DNA of 64,000 nt. Source: Geothrix fuzhouensis. Its GTDB lineage: Bacteria > Acidobacteriota > Holophagae > Holophagales > Holophagaceae. The stretch spans positions 1,517,027 to 1,581,026 of the forward strand of contig NZ_JANHMQ010000001.1 of assembly GCF_024609325.1 (NCBI RefSeq). The letters are read 5' to 3'. This document shows, piece by piece, positions 48,052 to 56,680 of the stretch. The position numbers and the translations under genes are program-made. Position 1 is the first letter of the stretch; every line of letters begins with the position of its first letter. The notes under the pieces are model-generated. The model worked only from the letters and a program-made list of their open reading frames with translations, made no database searches and had not been told where the DNA came from.

Positions 48052-48405
48052 TTGAGTCCCGATTCCCCCTTGTTGTTTGAAGCCGCCGTGACCCGTCCCC
48101 TGTCGGTGGTGTTCCGGACCGGCGAGGCCTGGGAGGGCCACGACTACACGGTGGAGGTCGTCGCCACCCGGCAAGGGCTGGATGGCTTCGACGTGGTGGT
48201 GGATTTCCGCGACCTGGAGGCCGCCCTGGATCGCTGCCTGGCCCCGCTCCAGGGGAAGCTCCTCTCGGATCTGGGCCTGGCTGGCCCCCTGACCCTGGCC
48301 CAGCGCCTGCTGGCCGAGCTGGCGCCCTTCGTCTCGGCCCCAGCCCAGCTCAAGGAAGTGGCCCTAACGGATGGCCGGGGCAGACGGATGGCGGTGCGGG
48401 GCTGA
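48052..48405 (+). CDS. degenerate 6-carboxytetrahydropterin synthase (PTPS-fold) homologue
   Basis: 117 residues from a TTG start with GGAG seven bases before. The PTPS pattern is visible: LLFEAAVTRPLSV (normally FxAAH), EGHDYTVEVVATRQG (normally HGHxYxVxV), VVDFRDLEAALDRCLAPLQGKLL (normally DF.xlk...ldHxxLN) and TLAQRLLAELAP. Of the three zinc His only one remains, and the catalytic Cys and His are gone. It looks like a non-enzymatic PTPS-fold protein; annotation pipelines may call it QueD. It is followed closely by the signal peptidase gene. Confidence 0.65.
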   Translation: MSPDSPLLFEAAVTRPLSVVFRTGEAWEGHDYTVEVVATRQGLDGFDVVVDFRDLEAALDRCLAPLQGKLLSDLGLAGPLTLAQRLLAELAPFVSAPAQLKEVALTDGRGRRMAVRG

Positions 48406-48422
48406 GCCCGGAAGGAAACACG

Positions 48423-48854
48423 ATGAAACCCTGGATCCCCCTCGCCGCCCTGGCCCTGGCCCTGTCTCCCCTCCTGGTGGTCCATCCAGTGCGCGTCTCG
48501 GGGCGCAGCATGGAACCCGCCTTGAGGGACGGCGACCTGCGCTGGGCCCTGCGGGCCTGGGCCAGCCATGCCCCCCGGCGGGGCGAGATCTGGGTGGTGG
48601 AGGGGCCCCATGGTTCCTCCGCAAAACGGGTGCTGGGCCTCCCCGGGGAAACCGTCGAATGGCAGGGCCCCGACCTCCGGATCAACGGCCAGCGCCTGGA
48701 CGAACCCTGGGTGGTGTACCCGGAGCGGTCCGGCCTGGGTCGCCTGGGCTGCGGTGAGGGCTACCTGGTTCTCGGTGACAACCGGCCCCAGAGCCAGGAC
48801 GGACGGAGCTGGGGGGCCCTACCGGTGAAGGCCATGGTGGGACGCATCCTCTGA
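48423..48854 (+). CDS. lepB: short type I signal peptidase (S26)
   Basis: 143 residues. One N-terminal helix, the Ser box VSGRSMEPALRDGDL (Ser about 29), the Lys box SSAKRVLGLPGE (Lys about 69) and GDNRPQSQDGRSWG. All catalytic parts of leader peptidase are present in a minimal form. It starts 17 bases after the PTPS-like gene. It may be a specialised rather than the housekeeping peptidase because of its small size. Confidence 0.85.
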   Translation: MKPWIPLAALALALSPLLVVHPVRVSGRSMEPALRDGDLRWALRAWASHAPRRGEIWVVEGPHGSSAKRVLGLPGETVEWQGPDLRINGQRLDEPWVVYPERSGLGRLGCGEGYLVLGDNRPQSQDGRSWGALPVKAMVGRIL

Positions 48855-48894
48855 GGTGAACCCGTCCAACGGGCCAGTCACAGCAGAATCCGGC

Positions 48895-51279
48895 TCAGCC
48901 GCCGGGACCTTCTTCCAGGACTGCGTCGAGTGCCTCATTCACCTCGTCGATCCAGATGATCTGGAGCCGCTCCCGCGCCACGGGTGGAATGTCCTCCAGT
49001 TCCTTCCGGTTGCGTGAGGGCAGCATCACCCGGGTTATTCCGGAACGCAGGGCCGCCAGCACTTTCTCCTTGATGCCGCCCACTGGCAGGACGAGTCCCC
49101 GCAGGGAGATCTCTCCGGTCATGGCCGTGTCGCTGCGAACGGAACGTCCGGTGAACAGCGAGACCAGCGCCACGAACATGGCGATGCCGGCGCTGGGTCC
49201 GTCCTTCGGCGTCGCCCCGGCAGGCACGTGGAGGTGGACGTCCAGCTGTTCGAAATCCTCGCCCGCCAGGCCCAGCTCGCCCAGGTGGCCTTTCAGGAGG
49301 GACAGGGCGGCCTGGGCACTCTCCTTCATCACCTCGCCAAGTTGGCCGGTCAGGAGGACCTTGCCGCTGCCCCGCATCCGGGCCGCCTCGATGAACAGGA
49401 TGTCGCCACCCACGGGCGTCCAGGCGAGCCCCGTGGCCACGCCTGGCCGCCCCGAGCGCATGGCGCTCTCCAATTCGAAATGGGGTGGACCGAGGATCTC
49501 GCCCAGATCCTCCGGCTTCACCCGGACGGTCGCCACGGCCCCCTCGGCGACGCCCATGGCGATGTGGCGGAGCACAGATCCGATTTCCCGCTCGAGGTTC
49601 CGGACCCCGGCCTCCCGCGTGTAGTCCCGGGCGATGGCGGTGAGGGTCCCTTCCTCAAAGGCGCATTGCTCCGCCGTCAGCCCGTGAACCGCCAGCTGCC
49701 GCGTCACCAGGTAGCGCCGGGCGATCTCGAGCTTTTCCTCCTCGGTGTAGCCGGGGAGGTGGATCACCTCCATCCGGTCCCGGAGGGGCCCCGGAATGGT
49801 ATCCAGCACATTGGCTGTGCCAATGAACATCACGTGGGACAGATCGAAGGGGAGGCCGAGGTAGTTGTCGCGGAAGGTTGCGTTCTGCTCCGGGTCCAGG
49901 GCCTCCAGGAGGGCGGAAGCCGGGTCCCCGTGGAACCCCCCGGCACCCAGCTTGTCCATCTCGTCCAGCATGAACACCGGGTTGCGCGTGCCTGCGCCAT
50001 GGATGCCCTGGATGATGGTGCCGGGCAGCGCGCCGATGTAGGTGCGCCGGTGGCCCCGGATTTCCGCCTCATCGTGGACACCACCGAGGCTCGCATGCAC
50101 GAACTTCCGCCCGGTGGCATGCGCGATGCTCTGGCCGAGCGAGGTCTTTCCCACGCCAGGAGGACCGACGAAACAGAGGATGGGGCTCTTGCCGCCGGGG
50201 TTGAGCTTGCGGACGGCCAAGTACTCGAGCATGCGCTTCTTGATCTTCTCCAGGCCGTAGTGGTCCGCGTCCAGGATCTTCCGCGCCTCGGCGATATCGA
50301 TGCCGGCCTCGCTTTCACGGGACCAGGGCAGCTCGGTCAGCCAGTCCAGGTAGGTGCGGATCATGGAATATTCGGCGGCCGAATCCGGCATGCGCTGCAG
50401 GCGCTTCAGCTCCTTGCGGGCCTGCTTCTCAACCTCCTCCGGCATCTTCGCGTCGGTGATGGCCTTCGCAACCGCTTCCAGCTCCGCCGCGGTCTCGTCC
50501 GTGTCCCCGAGCTCCTTCTGGATCTGCTTCAGCTGCTCGCGCAGGAGGAATTCCCGCTGCTGGGCATTCATGGCTTCCCGCGTCTGCTCGGTGATCTTGC
50601 GGGACATGTGGATCACTTCCAGGGCGTGGGCCATGCGCGCGAGCACCTTGTCCAGCCGCTCCCGTACGTCGAAGGTCTCGAGGATGTCCTGTTTGTCCTG
50701 GGCCTTGATGTCCATCAGCCCGGTCACCAGGTCCGCGGCGGGCCCGGGCGCCGTGAGCTGCTGGATGGCGTTAATCAGCTCCAAGGGCGGCATGGGAAGG
50801 GCTTCGGCGTATTCCTGAACCTGCTGGCGCAGCGTGACCAGCCGAGCTTCCAGGGGGCTGGACAGGGTGTCGTCTTCGCGAACCCGGGCAATCCGGGCGA
50901 CCAGGAAGGGCCAGCCCTCAAGGAACTCAACGACCCGGAAGCGCTGCTCGCCATGGCAGATGAGGTGATGGGTGCCATCCGGCGTCGTGATGAATCGGAG
51001 GATGTGGGCCAGGGTTCCCACCTGGTATAGATCCTCTGGACCCGGCTCATCCTCCGCCGGATCTCGCTGCAGCAGGAGGCCCAGCGGACGTTCAGCCTTG
51101 ATGGCCTCCTGCGCCGCGATGACGGATTGTTGTCCCTGCCCGATGGTCACCACCGTCACCATGCCGGGGAAGAGTTCGAGTTTGCGCACCGCGATGATGG
51201 CCGTCGCATCCTTCGGCAGGTTGGGCCCCGCCTCTCCAGTGGCTTCGCGGTCGGCCCGCGATCCAGGGTTCTCGTTCAT
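48895..51279 (-). CDS. lon: ATP-dependent protease Lon
   Basis: 794 residues: N-terminal LON substrate domain (about 25-215), coiled coil (about 220-300), AAA+ (Walker A GPPGVGKT 372-379) and C-terminal protease with Ser696 in KDGPSAG and Lys739 in GGIKEKVLAA, the same 43-residue spacing as in E. coli. It degrades misfolded and regulatory proteins. The start overlaps the stop of the hsp20 gene by four bases, so chaperone and protease are made together. Confidence 0.97.
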   Translation of the reverse strand: MNENPGSRADREATGEAGPNLPKDATAIIAVRKLELFPGMVTVVTIGQGQQSVIAAQEAIKAERPLGLLLQRDPAEDEPGPEDLYQVGTLAHILRFITTPDGTHHLICHGEQRFRVVEFLEGWPFLVARIARVREDDTLSSPLEARLVTLRQQVQEYAEALPMPPLELINAIQQLTAPGPAADLVTGLMDIKAQDKQDILETFDVRERLDKVLARMAHALEVIHMSRKITEQTREAMNAQQREFLLREQLKQIQKELGDTDETAAELEAVAKAITDAKMPEEVEKQARKELKRLQRMPDSAAEYSMIRTYLDWLTELPWSRESEAGIDIAEARKILDADHYGLEKIKKRMLEYLAVRKLNPGGKSPILCFVGPPGVGKTSLGQSIAHATGRKFVHASLGGVHDEAEIRGHRRTYIGALPGTIIQGIHGAGTRNPVFMLDEMDKLGAGGFHGDPASALLEALDPEQNATFRDNYLGLPFDLSHVMFIGTANVLDTIPGPLRDRMEVIHLPGYTEEEKLEIARRYLVTRQLAVHGLTAEQCAFEEGTLTAIARDYTREAGVRNLEREIGSVLRHIAMGVAEGAVATVRVKPEDLGEILGPPHFELESAMRSGRPGVATGLAWTPVGGDILFIEAARMRGSGKVLLTGQLGEVMKESAQAALSLLKGHLGELGLAGEDFEQLDVHLHVPAGATPKDGPSAGIAMFVALVSLFTGRSVRSDTAMTGEISLRGLVLPVGGIKEKVLAALRSGITRVMLPSRNRKELEDIPPVARERLQIIWIDEVNEALDAVLEEGPGG

Positions 51280-51689
51280 GGGCCTTCAGCCTTCCGAAAC
51301 GTGAGGAACAGGCAGCCGTCGCACAGCTCATTCCGGACGGCCTGGAGCCCCGGGGGCAGACCTTCGATCCGGCGTTCGAAATGCCCATGGGGTATTTCCA
51401 TGCGGTGGATGGCGCCGATGCGCTCTGCCCAATGCACGGGAAGATCTCCGCTGATCACCAGGTCCGTGTCTTCCCAGAGCACCTTCAGGCGGTCGACGGA
51501 CATGCCGGGCAGCGCCACCACGATGTGCAGGGCCCCGTCGGATTCGAAGATGTCCACCGGTGGCTCCCAGGCCGGGCGCGGCGAGTTGGATCGGCCCACA
51601 TGGAAGAACTGCTTCTGGAGGCGCTCAGCCTCGTTCAACACCTCGAGGGCGCGGGTCCACATCCAGGTTCGGGGATCGCCAGGTTTCAT
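51276..51689 (-). CDS. Hsp20 / alpha-crystallin small heat-shock protein
   Basis: 137 residues. The alpha-crystallin domain covers about 43-130 (EPPVDIFESDGALHIVVALPGMSVDRLKVLWEDTDLVISG in stretches; HRMEIPHGHFERRIEGLPPG). The usual C-terminal IxI/V anchor is not obvious. It is coupled to lon. The upstream region lacks a clear heat-shock promoter or CIRCE element. The start at 51689 has only a poor ribosome site. Confidence 0.88.
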   Translation of the reverse strand: MKPGDPRTWMWTRALEVLNEAERLQKQFFHVGRSNSPRPAWEPPVDIFESDGALHIVVALPGMSVDRLKVLWEDTDLVISGDLPVHWAERIGAIHRMEIPHGHFERRIEGLPPGLQAVRNELCDGCLFLTFRKAEGP

Positions 51690-51802
51690 GGTGGGAACAC
51701 CGGGGTAAGCCTTTGGGGCCGTCCTCCACCCAACCCCACTTCAAGCATGGTGATCCCTCCCCCCTCCGCAAGGTTGGGCTACGCTGGAAGGCTGGAGTTT
51801 CG

Positions 51803-53104
51803 ATGGACCGACTGGTGATCCAAGGTGGACAGGCCCTGCGGGGACGCATCCGGGTGTCCGGGGCGAAGAATGCGGCCCTGCCCTGCCTGGCGGCAGCCCT
51901 GCTGACGCCGGACGCCGTCGTGCTGTCCAACCTGCCCGCGGTGGCGGATATCCGAACCATGGTGAAGGTGCTCCAGGCCCTGGGCACGGACGCCACGCTG
52001 GAACCGCAAGGCGAGGGCTTCGAGCTGACCGCCAAGCTCGCCTGCACCGGCAGCGACGATCCCAAGGCCCCTTACGACCTGGTGAAGACCATGCGGGCCT
52101 CCATCTTGGTGCTGGGGCCCCTCCTCGCCCGGTTCGGCAAGGCCACGGTGAGCCTGCCCGGCGGCTGCGCCATCGGGGCCCGGCCCGTGAACCTGCACCT
52201 GGAGGCCCTGGAGCGCATGGGCGCCGTGATCGAGATCAGCCACGGCTACATCCACGCCTCGGTGCAGGGCCGGCTGAAGGCCATCGACCACGCCTTCACG
52301 AAGGTGAGCGTGGGCGCCACCGAGAACATCCTCATGGCCGCGGCCCTGGCGGAAGGCACAACGGTCCTGCGCAACGCCGCCCAGGAGCCCGAGATCGGCG
52401 ACCTGGCCCAGCTCCTCGTCAAGATGGGCGCCCAGATCGAGGGCATCGGCACGGGCACCCTCACCATCACCGGCGTCGAGCGCCTCCATGGCTGCGAGCA
52501 TGCCGTCATCCCCGACCGCATCGAGGCGGGCACCTACCTGTGCGCCGTGGCGGCGGCCTGCGGCGACGTGGTGCTGGACCGCTGCGAGCCGGAACACCTG
52601 CGCGCCCTGCTGGACCTGCTGGAGCGGTCAGGCTGCGTCATCACCGAACGCGAGGGCCAGGATGGCCGTCAGCTCCGCATCCAGCGGGAATGCGGCCAGA
52701 AGCTGCGCTCCAAGGACATCACCACCCTGCCCTACCCCGGCTTCCCCACGGACCTGCAGGCGCAGGTGATGGCCGTCATGACCCAGGCCTGCGGCATCAG
52801 CGTCATCAACGAAGGCATCTTCGAGAACCGCTTCCAGCACGCCATGGAGCTGGAGCGGCTGGGCGCCAACCTGCGCACGGACGGCCACACGGCCATCGTG
52901 GCCGGTCCCGCCAAGCTGACGGGCTGCACCGTCATGGCCACGGATCTCCGCGCCAGCGCCGCCCTCGTCATCGCCGGCCTCGTGGCCGCGGGCGAGACCG
53001 TGGTGGATCGCATCTACCACCTCGACCGCGGCTACGCCGGCCTGGAAAAGAAGCTCCAGGGTGTGGGCGCCCGCATCGAGCGCGTGGGCGGCGGTCGGGT
53101 CTAG
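51803..53104 (+). CDS. murA: UDP-N-acetylglucosamine 1-carboxyvinyltransferase
   Basis: 433 residues. MDRLVIQGGQALRGRIRVSGAKNAALP (in stretches; Lys22) and the catalytic Cys122 in LPGGCAIGARPVNLH are standard; the Cys means fosfomycin sensitivity is expected. It makes enolpyruvyl-UDP-GlcNAc, the first committed step of peptidoglycan synthesis. GGAG precedes ATG 51803. It is divergent from hsp20-lon. Confidence 0.96.
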   Translation: MDRLVIQGGQALRGRIRVSGAKNAALPCLAAALLTPDAVVLSNLPAVADIRTMVKVLQALGTDATLEPQGEGFELTAKLACTGSDDPKAPYDLVKTMRASILVLGPLLARFGKATVSLPGGCAIGARPVNLHLEALERMGAVIEISHGYIHASVQGRLKAIDHAFTKVSVGATENILMAAALAEGTTVLRNAAQEPEIGDLAQLLVKMGAQIEGIGTGTLTITGVERLHGCEHAVIPDRIEAGTYLCAVAAACGDVVLDRCEPEHLRALLDLLERSGCVITEREGQDGRQLRIQRECGQKLRSKDITTLPYPGFPTDLQAQVMAVMTQACGISVINEGIFENRFQHAMELERLGANLRTDGHTAIVAGPAKLTGCTVMATDLRASAALVIAGLVAAGETVVDRIYHLDRGYAGLEKKLQGVGARIERVGGGRV

Positions 53105-53142
53105 GCCCGATCCGGACGGACGCCCCAGAGCCCCAAATCCTC

Positions 53143-53832
53143 ATGCGCCGCGCCGACCGCCTGTTCCAGATCGTGCAGCTGCTCAGGCGCGACCGCATCA
53201 GCACCGCCGCCAAGCTCTCCCGGGAGCTCGGCGTCAGCGAGCGGACCCTCTACCGCGACATCGCCGACCTCATGGCCTCGGGTGTGCCCATCGAGAGCGA
53301 AGCCGGCGTGGGCTACAGCCTGCCGCGGCACTTCGACCTGCCGCCCGTCATGCTCAACGCGGAGGAGGGCGAGGCCCTGCTGCTGGGCGCCCGCGTCGTG
53401 GCCGCCTGGGGAGATCCCTCGCTTCGGGAGGCCGCGGAGAGCCTCCTCCGGAAGGTGGAGGCCGTCCTGCCCCCGGACCGGAGGCGGGCCCTGTCCGACC
53501 TGCCCTTTCTCGTACCGGACTTCCATATCCCCCCGGAGACCGCCCGCTTCCTCGGCGAGCTGCGCCAGGGCCTCCGCGAGCAACGGCGGGTGCGGATTGC
53601 CTACACCCGGGCGGACGGGACCACCTCCGAGCGAGTGCTCCAACCCCTGGGCGTGATCTTCTGGGGTTACCGCTGGCACCTGGCCGCCTGGTGCGAACTC
53701 CGTGAGGCCCTCCGCACCTTCCGGGTGGACCGGATCCAGGCCACGGAGCTGCTCGGGCCCTTCGAGGCGGTCGCCGGCCGGGGCCTGGAGGATTACCTGG
53801 GAAAAATCCGAACGGCAAAGCACCAGATCTAA
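53143..53832 (+). CDS. WYL-domain transcriptional regulator (YafY type)
   Basis: 229 residues. The N-terminal helix-turn-helix (MRRADRLFQIVQLLRRDRISTAAKLSRELGVSERTLYRDI, in stretches) is followed by a WYL domain with VRIAYTRADG, YRWHLAAWCELREALRTFRVDRI. WYL domains sense ligands in regulators of this class; the signal is unknown. It lies 38 bases after murA on the same strand. Confidence 0.88.
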   Translation: MRRADRLFQIVQLLRRDRISTAAKLSRELGVSERTLYRDIADLMASGVPIESEAGVGYSLPRHFDLPPVMLNAEEGEALLLGARVVAAWGDPSLREAAESLLRKVEAVLPPDRRRALSDLPFLVPDFHIPPETARFLGELRQGLREQRRVRIAYTRADGTTSERVLQPLGVIFWGYRWHLAAWCELREALRTFRVDRIQATELLGPFEAVAGRGLEDYLGKIRTAKHQI

Positions 53833-53913
53833 AGATTCCTGTCCAAACACTCCTGCCACCAGGCTGTCAGGAGTTGGGGGCACCATGGTCTCTCAACCAC
53901 CCAAGGAGCTTCC

Positions 53914-54417
53914 ATGGCCCTCGCGCAAGCCCTCCTACCCGAGTTCGAACACGAAATGGCCACCTTGCGCCGCGTGATCGAGCGCGTCCCCGCGGCCCAC
54001 CTGGACTACCGCCCCCATCCCAAGTCCTTCACCCTGGGCGACCTGGCCAACCACCTGGTGAACATCCCCGGCTGGACTGTGAGCACGATGACCGAGACCG
54101 AGCTGGATTTCGGCCTGCCCGAGACCCAGGCCCGGCAGCCGAAGCCCAGCAGCACGACTGAAGGCCTCCTCCGCACCCTGGACGCCCAGGTGGAGGCCGC
54201 CCTGGCCGCCCTGACCAGGACCTCCGACGAGGCCTTCCACGTGGTCTGGAGCCTCAAGAACAACGGCCAGGTCCTGTTCGCCATGCCCCGCATCGCCGTC
54301 TACCGCGGCTTCGTCATGAACCACCTCATCCACCACCGGGCCCAGCTCGCCGTCTACCTCCGGATGCTGGAGGTGCCGGTTCCGTCCATTTACGGCCCCA
54401 GCGCTGACGAAAGCTGA
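53914..54417 (+). CDS. DinB-family protein
   Basis: 167 residues, four-helix bundle. RPHPKSFTLGDLANHLVNIPGW gives the first metal His and NHLIHHRAQLAVYLRML the later pair. These are the three His of the DinB/YfiT metal site. Enzymatic role unknown (often thiol transferases or uncharacterised). It follows a WYL regulator, which may control it. Confidence 0.87.
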   Translation: MALAQALLPEFEHEMATLRRVIERVPAAHLDYRPHPKSFTLGDLANHLVNIPGWTVSTMTETELDFGLPETQARQPKPSSTTEGLLRTLDAQVEAALAALTRTSDEAFHVVWSLKNNGQVLFAMPRIAVYRGFVMNHLIHHRAQLAVYLRMLEVPVPSIYGPSADES

Positions 54418-54515
54418 ATTTCTCTCCCGAAACCAGGTCTGGCGGCTGCTTCTTTATCCCTGTGACGACCTCCACCCAGGGGGTGGGCTACACTGGGTCG
54501 GAGATCGGGGGATCC

Positions 54516-55463
54516 ATGTTTGGCGAGATGAAGGTCTTTTCCGGGAGCAGCCACCCGGACCTGGCGAGGGGTATCGCCACGCATATGGGGATGCCCCTGG
54601 GGAAGCTGAAGATCACCCGGTTCTCCAACGAGAACATCAAGGTGAAGATCGAAGAGAACGTACGCGAATCGGATGTCTTCGTCATCCAGACCTCCTGCCC
54701 GCCCGTCAGCGACAACCTGCTGGAGCTGCTGATCCTCATCGACGCGCTGAAGTTCGCGTCCGCCGCCCGCATCACGGCGGTGCTGCCCTACTTCCCCTAC
54801 GCCCGCAGCGACAAGAAGGACGAGGCGCGCATTTCCATCACGGCCCGCCTGGTGGCTGACCTGCTGGAGACCGCCGGTGCCGACCGCGTGCTCACCATGA
54901 CCCTGCACGCGCCGCAGATCCTTGGCTTCTTCCGCAAACCCGCGGACCAGCTGCTGGCCACGCCCACCCTCACGAACTACTTCAAGACCAAGGATCTCTC
55001 CAATGCCGTTGTGGTGGCCACGGACGCCGGGGCGGCCAAGTTCGCCGGCCACTTCGCCAAGCGCCTTTCCGTGCCCATGGCCATCATCGACAAGCGCCGC
55101 TTCGACGACACGGAAAAGGCCCAGAGCGTGGCCCTCATCGGCGACGTGAAGGGCAAGGACGCCATCATCTACGATGACGAGATCGCCACCGGCGGTTCCA
55201 TCAAGGAAGCCGCCCGCATTCTGCGCGAGTTCGGTGCCCGCACCGTCCGGGTGGGGGTCACCCACGGCGTCCTCTCGGGGAACGCGGTGGAGACGCTCAA
55301 TTCCGCCAACCTGGACGAGCTGGTGCTCACCGACAGCATCCCGGTCCCGCCCGACCGCGCCAAGGCCCTGCCCAACCTGCGGGTGCTCTCCACCGCCGCC
55401 CTCTTCGGCGACGCCATCCTGCGCATCCACGGCGGCCGCAGCATCAGCGAGATGATGGACTGA
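54516..55463 (+). CDS. prs: ribose-phosphate pyrophosphokinase
   Basis: 315 residues. KVFSGSSHPDLARGIATHMG, ARSDKKDEARISITARLVADLL and the PRPP-binding stretches VVATDAGAAKFA and IIYDDEIATGGSI identify it. It makes PRPP for nucleotides, His and Trp. The start at 54516 follows GGGGGA; a longer frame to 54462 is unsupported. The stop shares its A with the next ATG. The usual Lys/His flexible loop is present (SDKKDE). Confidence 0.94.
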   Translation: MFGEMKVFSGSSHPDLARGIATHMGMPLGKLKITRFSNENIKVKIEENVRESDVFVIQTSCPPVSDNLLELLILIDALKFASAARITAVLPYFPYARSDKKDEARISITARLVADLLETAGADRVLTMTLHAPQILGFFRKPADQLLATPTLTNYFKTKDLSNAVVVATDAGAAKFAGHFAKRLSVPMAIIDKRRFDDTEKAQSVALIGDVKGKDAIIYDDEIATGGSIKEAARILREFGARTVRVGVTHGVLSGNAVETLNSANLDELVLTDSIPVPPDRAKALPNLRVLSTAALFGDAILRIHGGRSISEMMD

Positions 55464-56626
55464 TGTCCGTCCGCCTCGGTCTCATCGAGGCCCCGCCAAG
55501 CCTCGATCTGCTGGGCCCTCTGGGACCGGAGATCGCGCCGCTGTTCACGCGCCCGTTTCTGACCCTGCACCGGGCTTCCGGGCTGTACACCGCCCGCATC
55601 TGCCTTCTGCTGCTCTTCGACCTGGGCTGGGAGACTCGCCTGAGAAGCGGCGTCACCCTGGACGGCCTCTGCGAAGGGCTGCCCGATCAGGCGCGCAAGC
55701 CCCTGGCCTGGATGCTGCCGTTCCTCACGGCTGAAGGGATGCTTACCCAGCAGGGAGACAGCTACCTCCTCACGGGTCAGCCGGACCTGGATCTGGCGGG
55801 CCTCCGCGAGGCCGTAGAAATCGAGGCCCCCGGCCATGCGGCCAATTTCGACCTCTTGGACGGCGTGCGCTCCCACATCCTCCCCTTCTTCACGGAAGGC
55901 AAGGACGGCGACGCCCTGCTCTTCGATCTGGCGCTGTTCCCCCTCTGGCTGGCCTACTTCCGCAACGGGAACCTGGGCTATTTCCCCAACAACCTCTTGA
56001 CCCTGTTGGCCCTCCGCGAGGGCCTGCCCACTGGCGCCCGGGTGCTCGAATTGGGGGGCGGCGCTGGCTCCTTCGCGCAGCTGGTGGCCGAGCTGGGCGC
56101 CGAGCAGGGGTGGCTGGGCCGCATCGCCGAGTACCGATTCACGGACGTGGCTCCCACTTTCCTGCGGCGGGCCCAGAGGAATCTGGGCACGACCGCGCCA
56201 GGCCTGCCCCTTGCCTTCCAGTCCCTGGATCTGAACCGGCCCCTCGCAGCCCAAGGCATCGCCCCTGCCAGCCTCGACGCCATCGTGGGCATCAACGTGC
56301 TGCATGTGGCCCAGGATCTCGAAGCCACGTTGCGGGACCTCCACGGCTACCTGAAACCCGAGGGACGCCTGGTCATCGGCGAGTGCCTGAAGCCCAGTCT
56401 CGACACCCCGCTCTACCTGGAATTCTTCTTCAACTTCATCAAGGCCTTCACCAGCGTGAAGCTCGATCCCCGCTGGCGCCCGCGCCACGGCTTCCTCACG
56501 CCCGAGGCGTGGGACCAGGCCCTGCTGCACGCCGGGTTCACGCAGATTCTCCACGTTCCCCCGCCCCACCCCCTCATGAATCGCCACCCGAACTTCACCG
56601 TCGGTGCCATGGTGGCCATCCCCTGA
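55463..56626 (+). CDS. class I SAM-dependent methyltransferase
   Basis: 387 residues. An N-terminal region of about 190 residues with a winged-helix-like part precedes a Rossmann methyltransferase core: VLELGGGAGSFAQLVAELGA (motif I, about 194-213), DAIVGINVLHVAQDLEATLRDLHGYLKPEGRLVIGE. It resembles O-methyltransferase/PKS-type enzymes. It is coupled to prs by a one-base overlap. The substrate is unknown. Confidence 0.82.
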   Translation: MSVRLGLIEAPPSLDLLGPLGPEIAPLFTRPFLTLHRASGLYTARICLLLLFDLGWETRLRSGVTLDGLCEGLPDQARKPLAWMLPFLTAEGMLTQQGDSYLLTGQPDLDLAGLREAVEIEAPGHAANFDLLDGVRSHILPFFTEGKDGDALLFDLALFPLWLAYFRNGNLGYFPNNLLTLLALREGLPTGARVLELGGGAGSFAQLVAELGAEQGWLGRIAEYRFTDVAPTFLRRAQRNLGTTAPGLPLAFQSLDLNRPLAAQGIAPASLDAIVGINVLHVAQDLEATLRDLHGYLKPEGRLVIGECLKPSLDTPLYLEFFFNFIKAFTSVKLDPRWRPRHGFLTPEAWDQALLHAGFTQILHVPPPHPLMNRHPNFTVGAMVAIP

Positions 56627-56636
56627 CTCCAGACAA

Positions 56637-56660
56637 GAAGCGGTGCCGAGGCACCGCTTC
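56637..56660. terminator. hairpin between convergent genes
   Basis: GAAGCGGTGC and its complement with a CGAG loop, between the methyltransferase and the convergent DUF4382 gene. It can serve both strands; U-tracts are poor. Confidence 0.65.
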
Positions 56661-56680
56661 CTATTGGGACCTGGCTTGGC

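Noticed and set aside
51690..51802. Possible sigma32 promoter (CTTGAA ... CCCCAA) before hsp20
   Set aside because: The boxes are 21 bases apart, too far for a heat-shock promoter.
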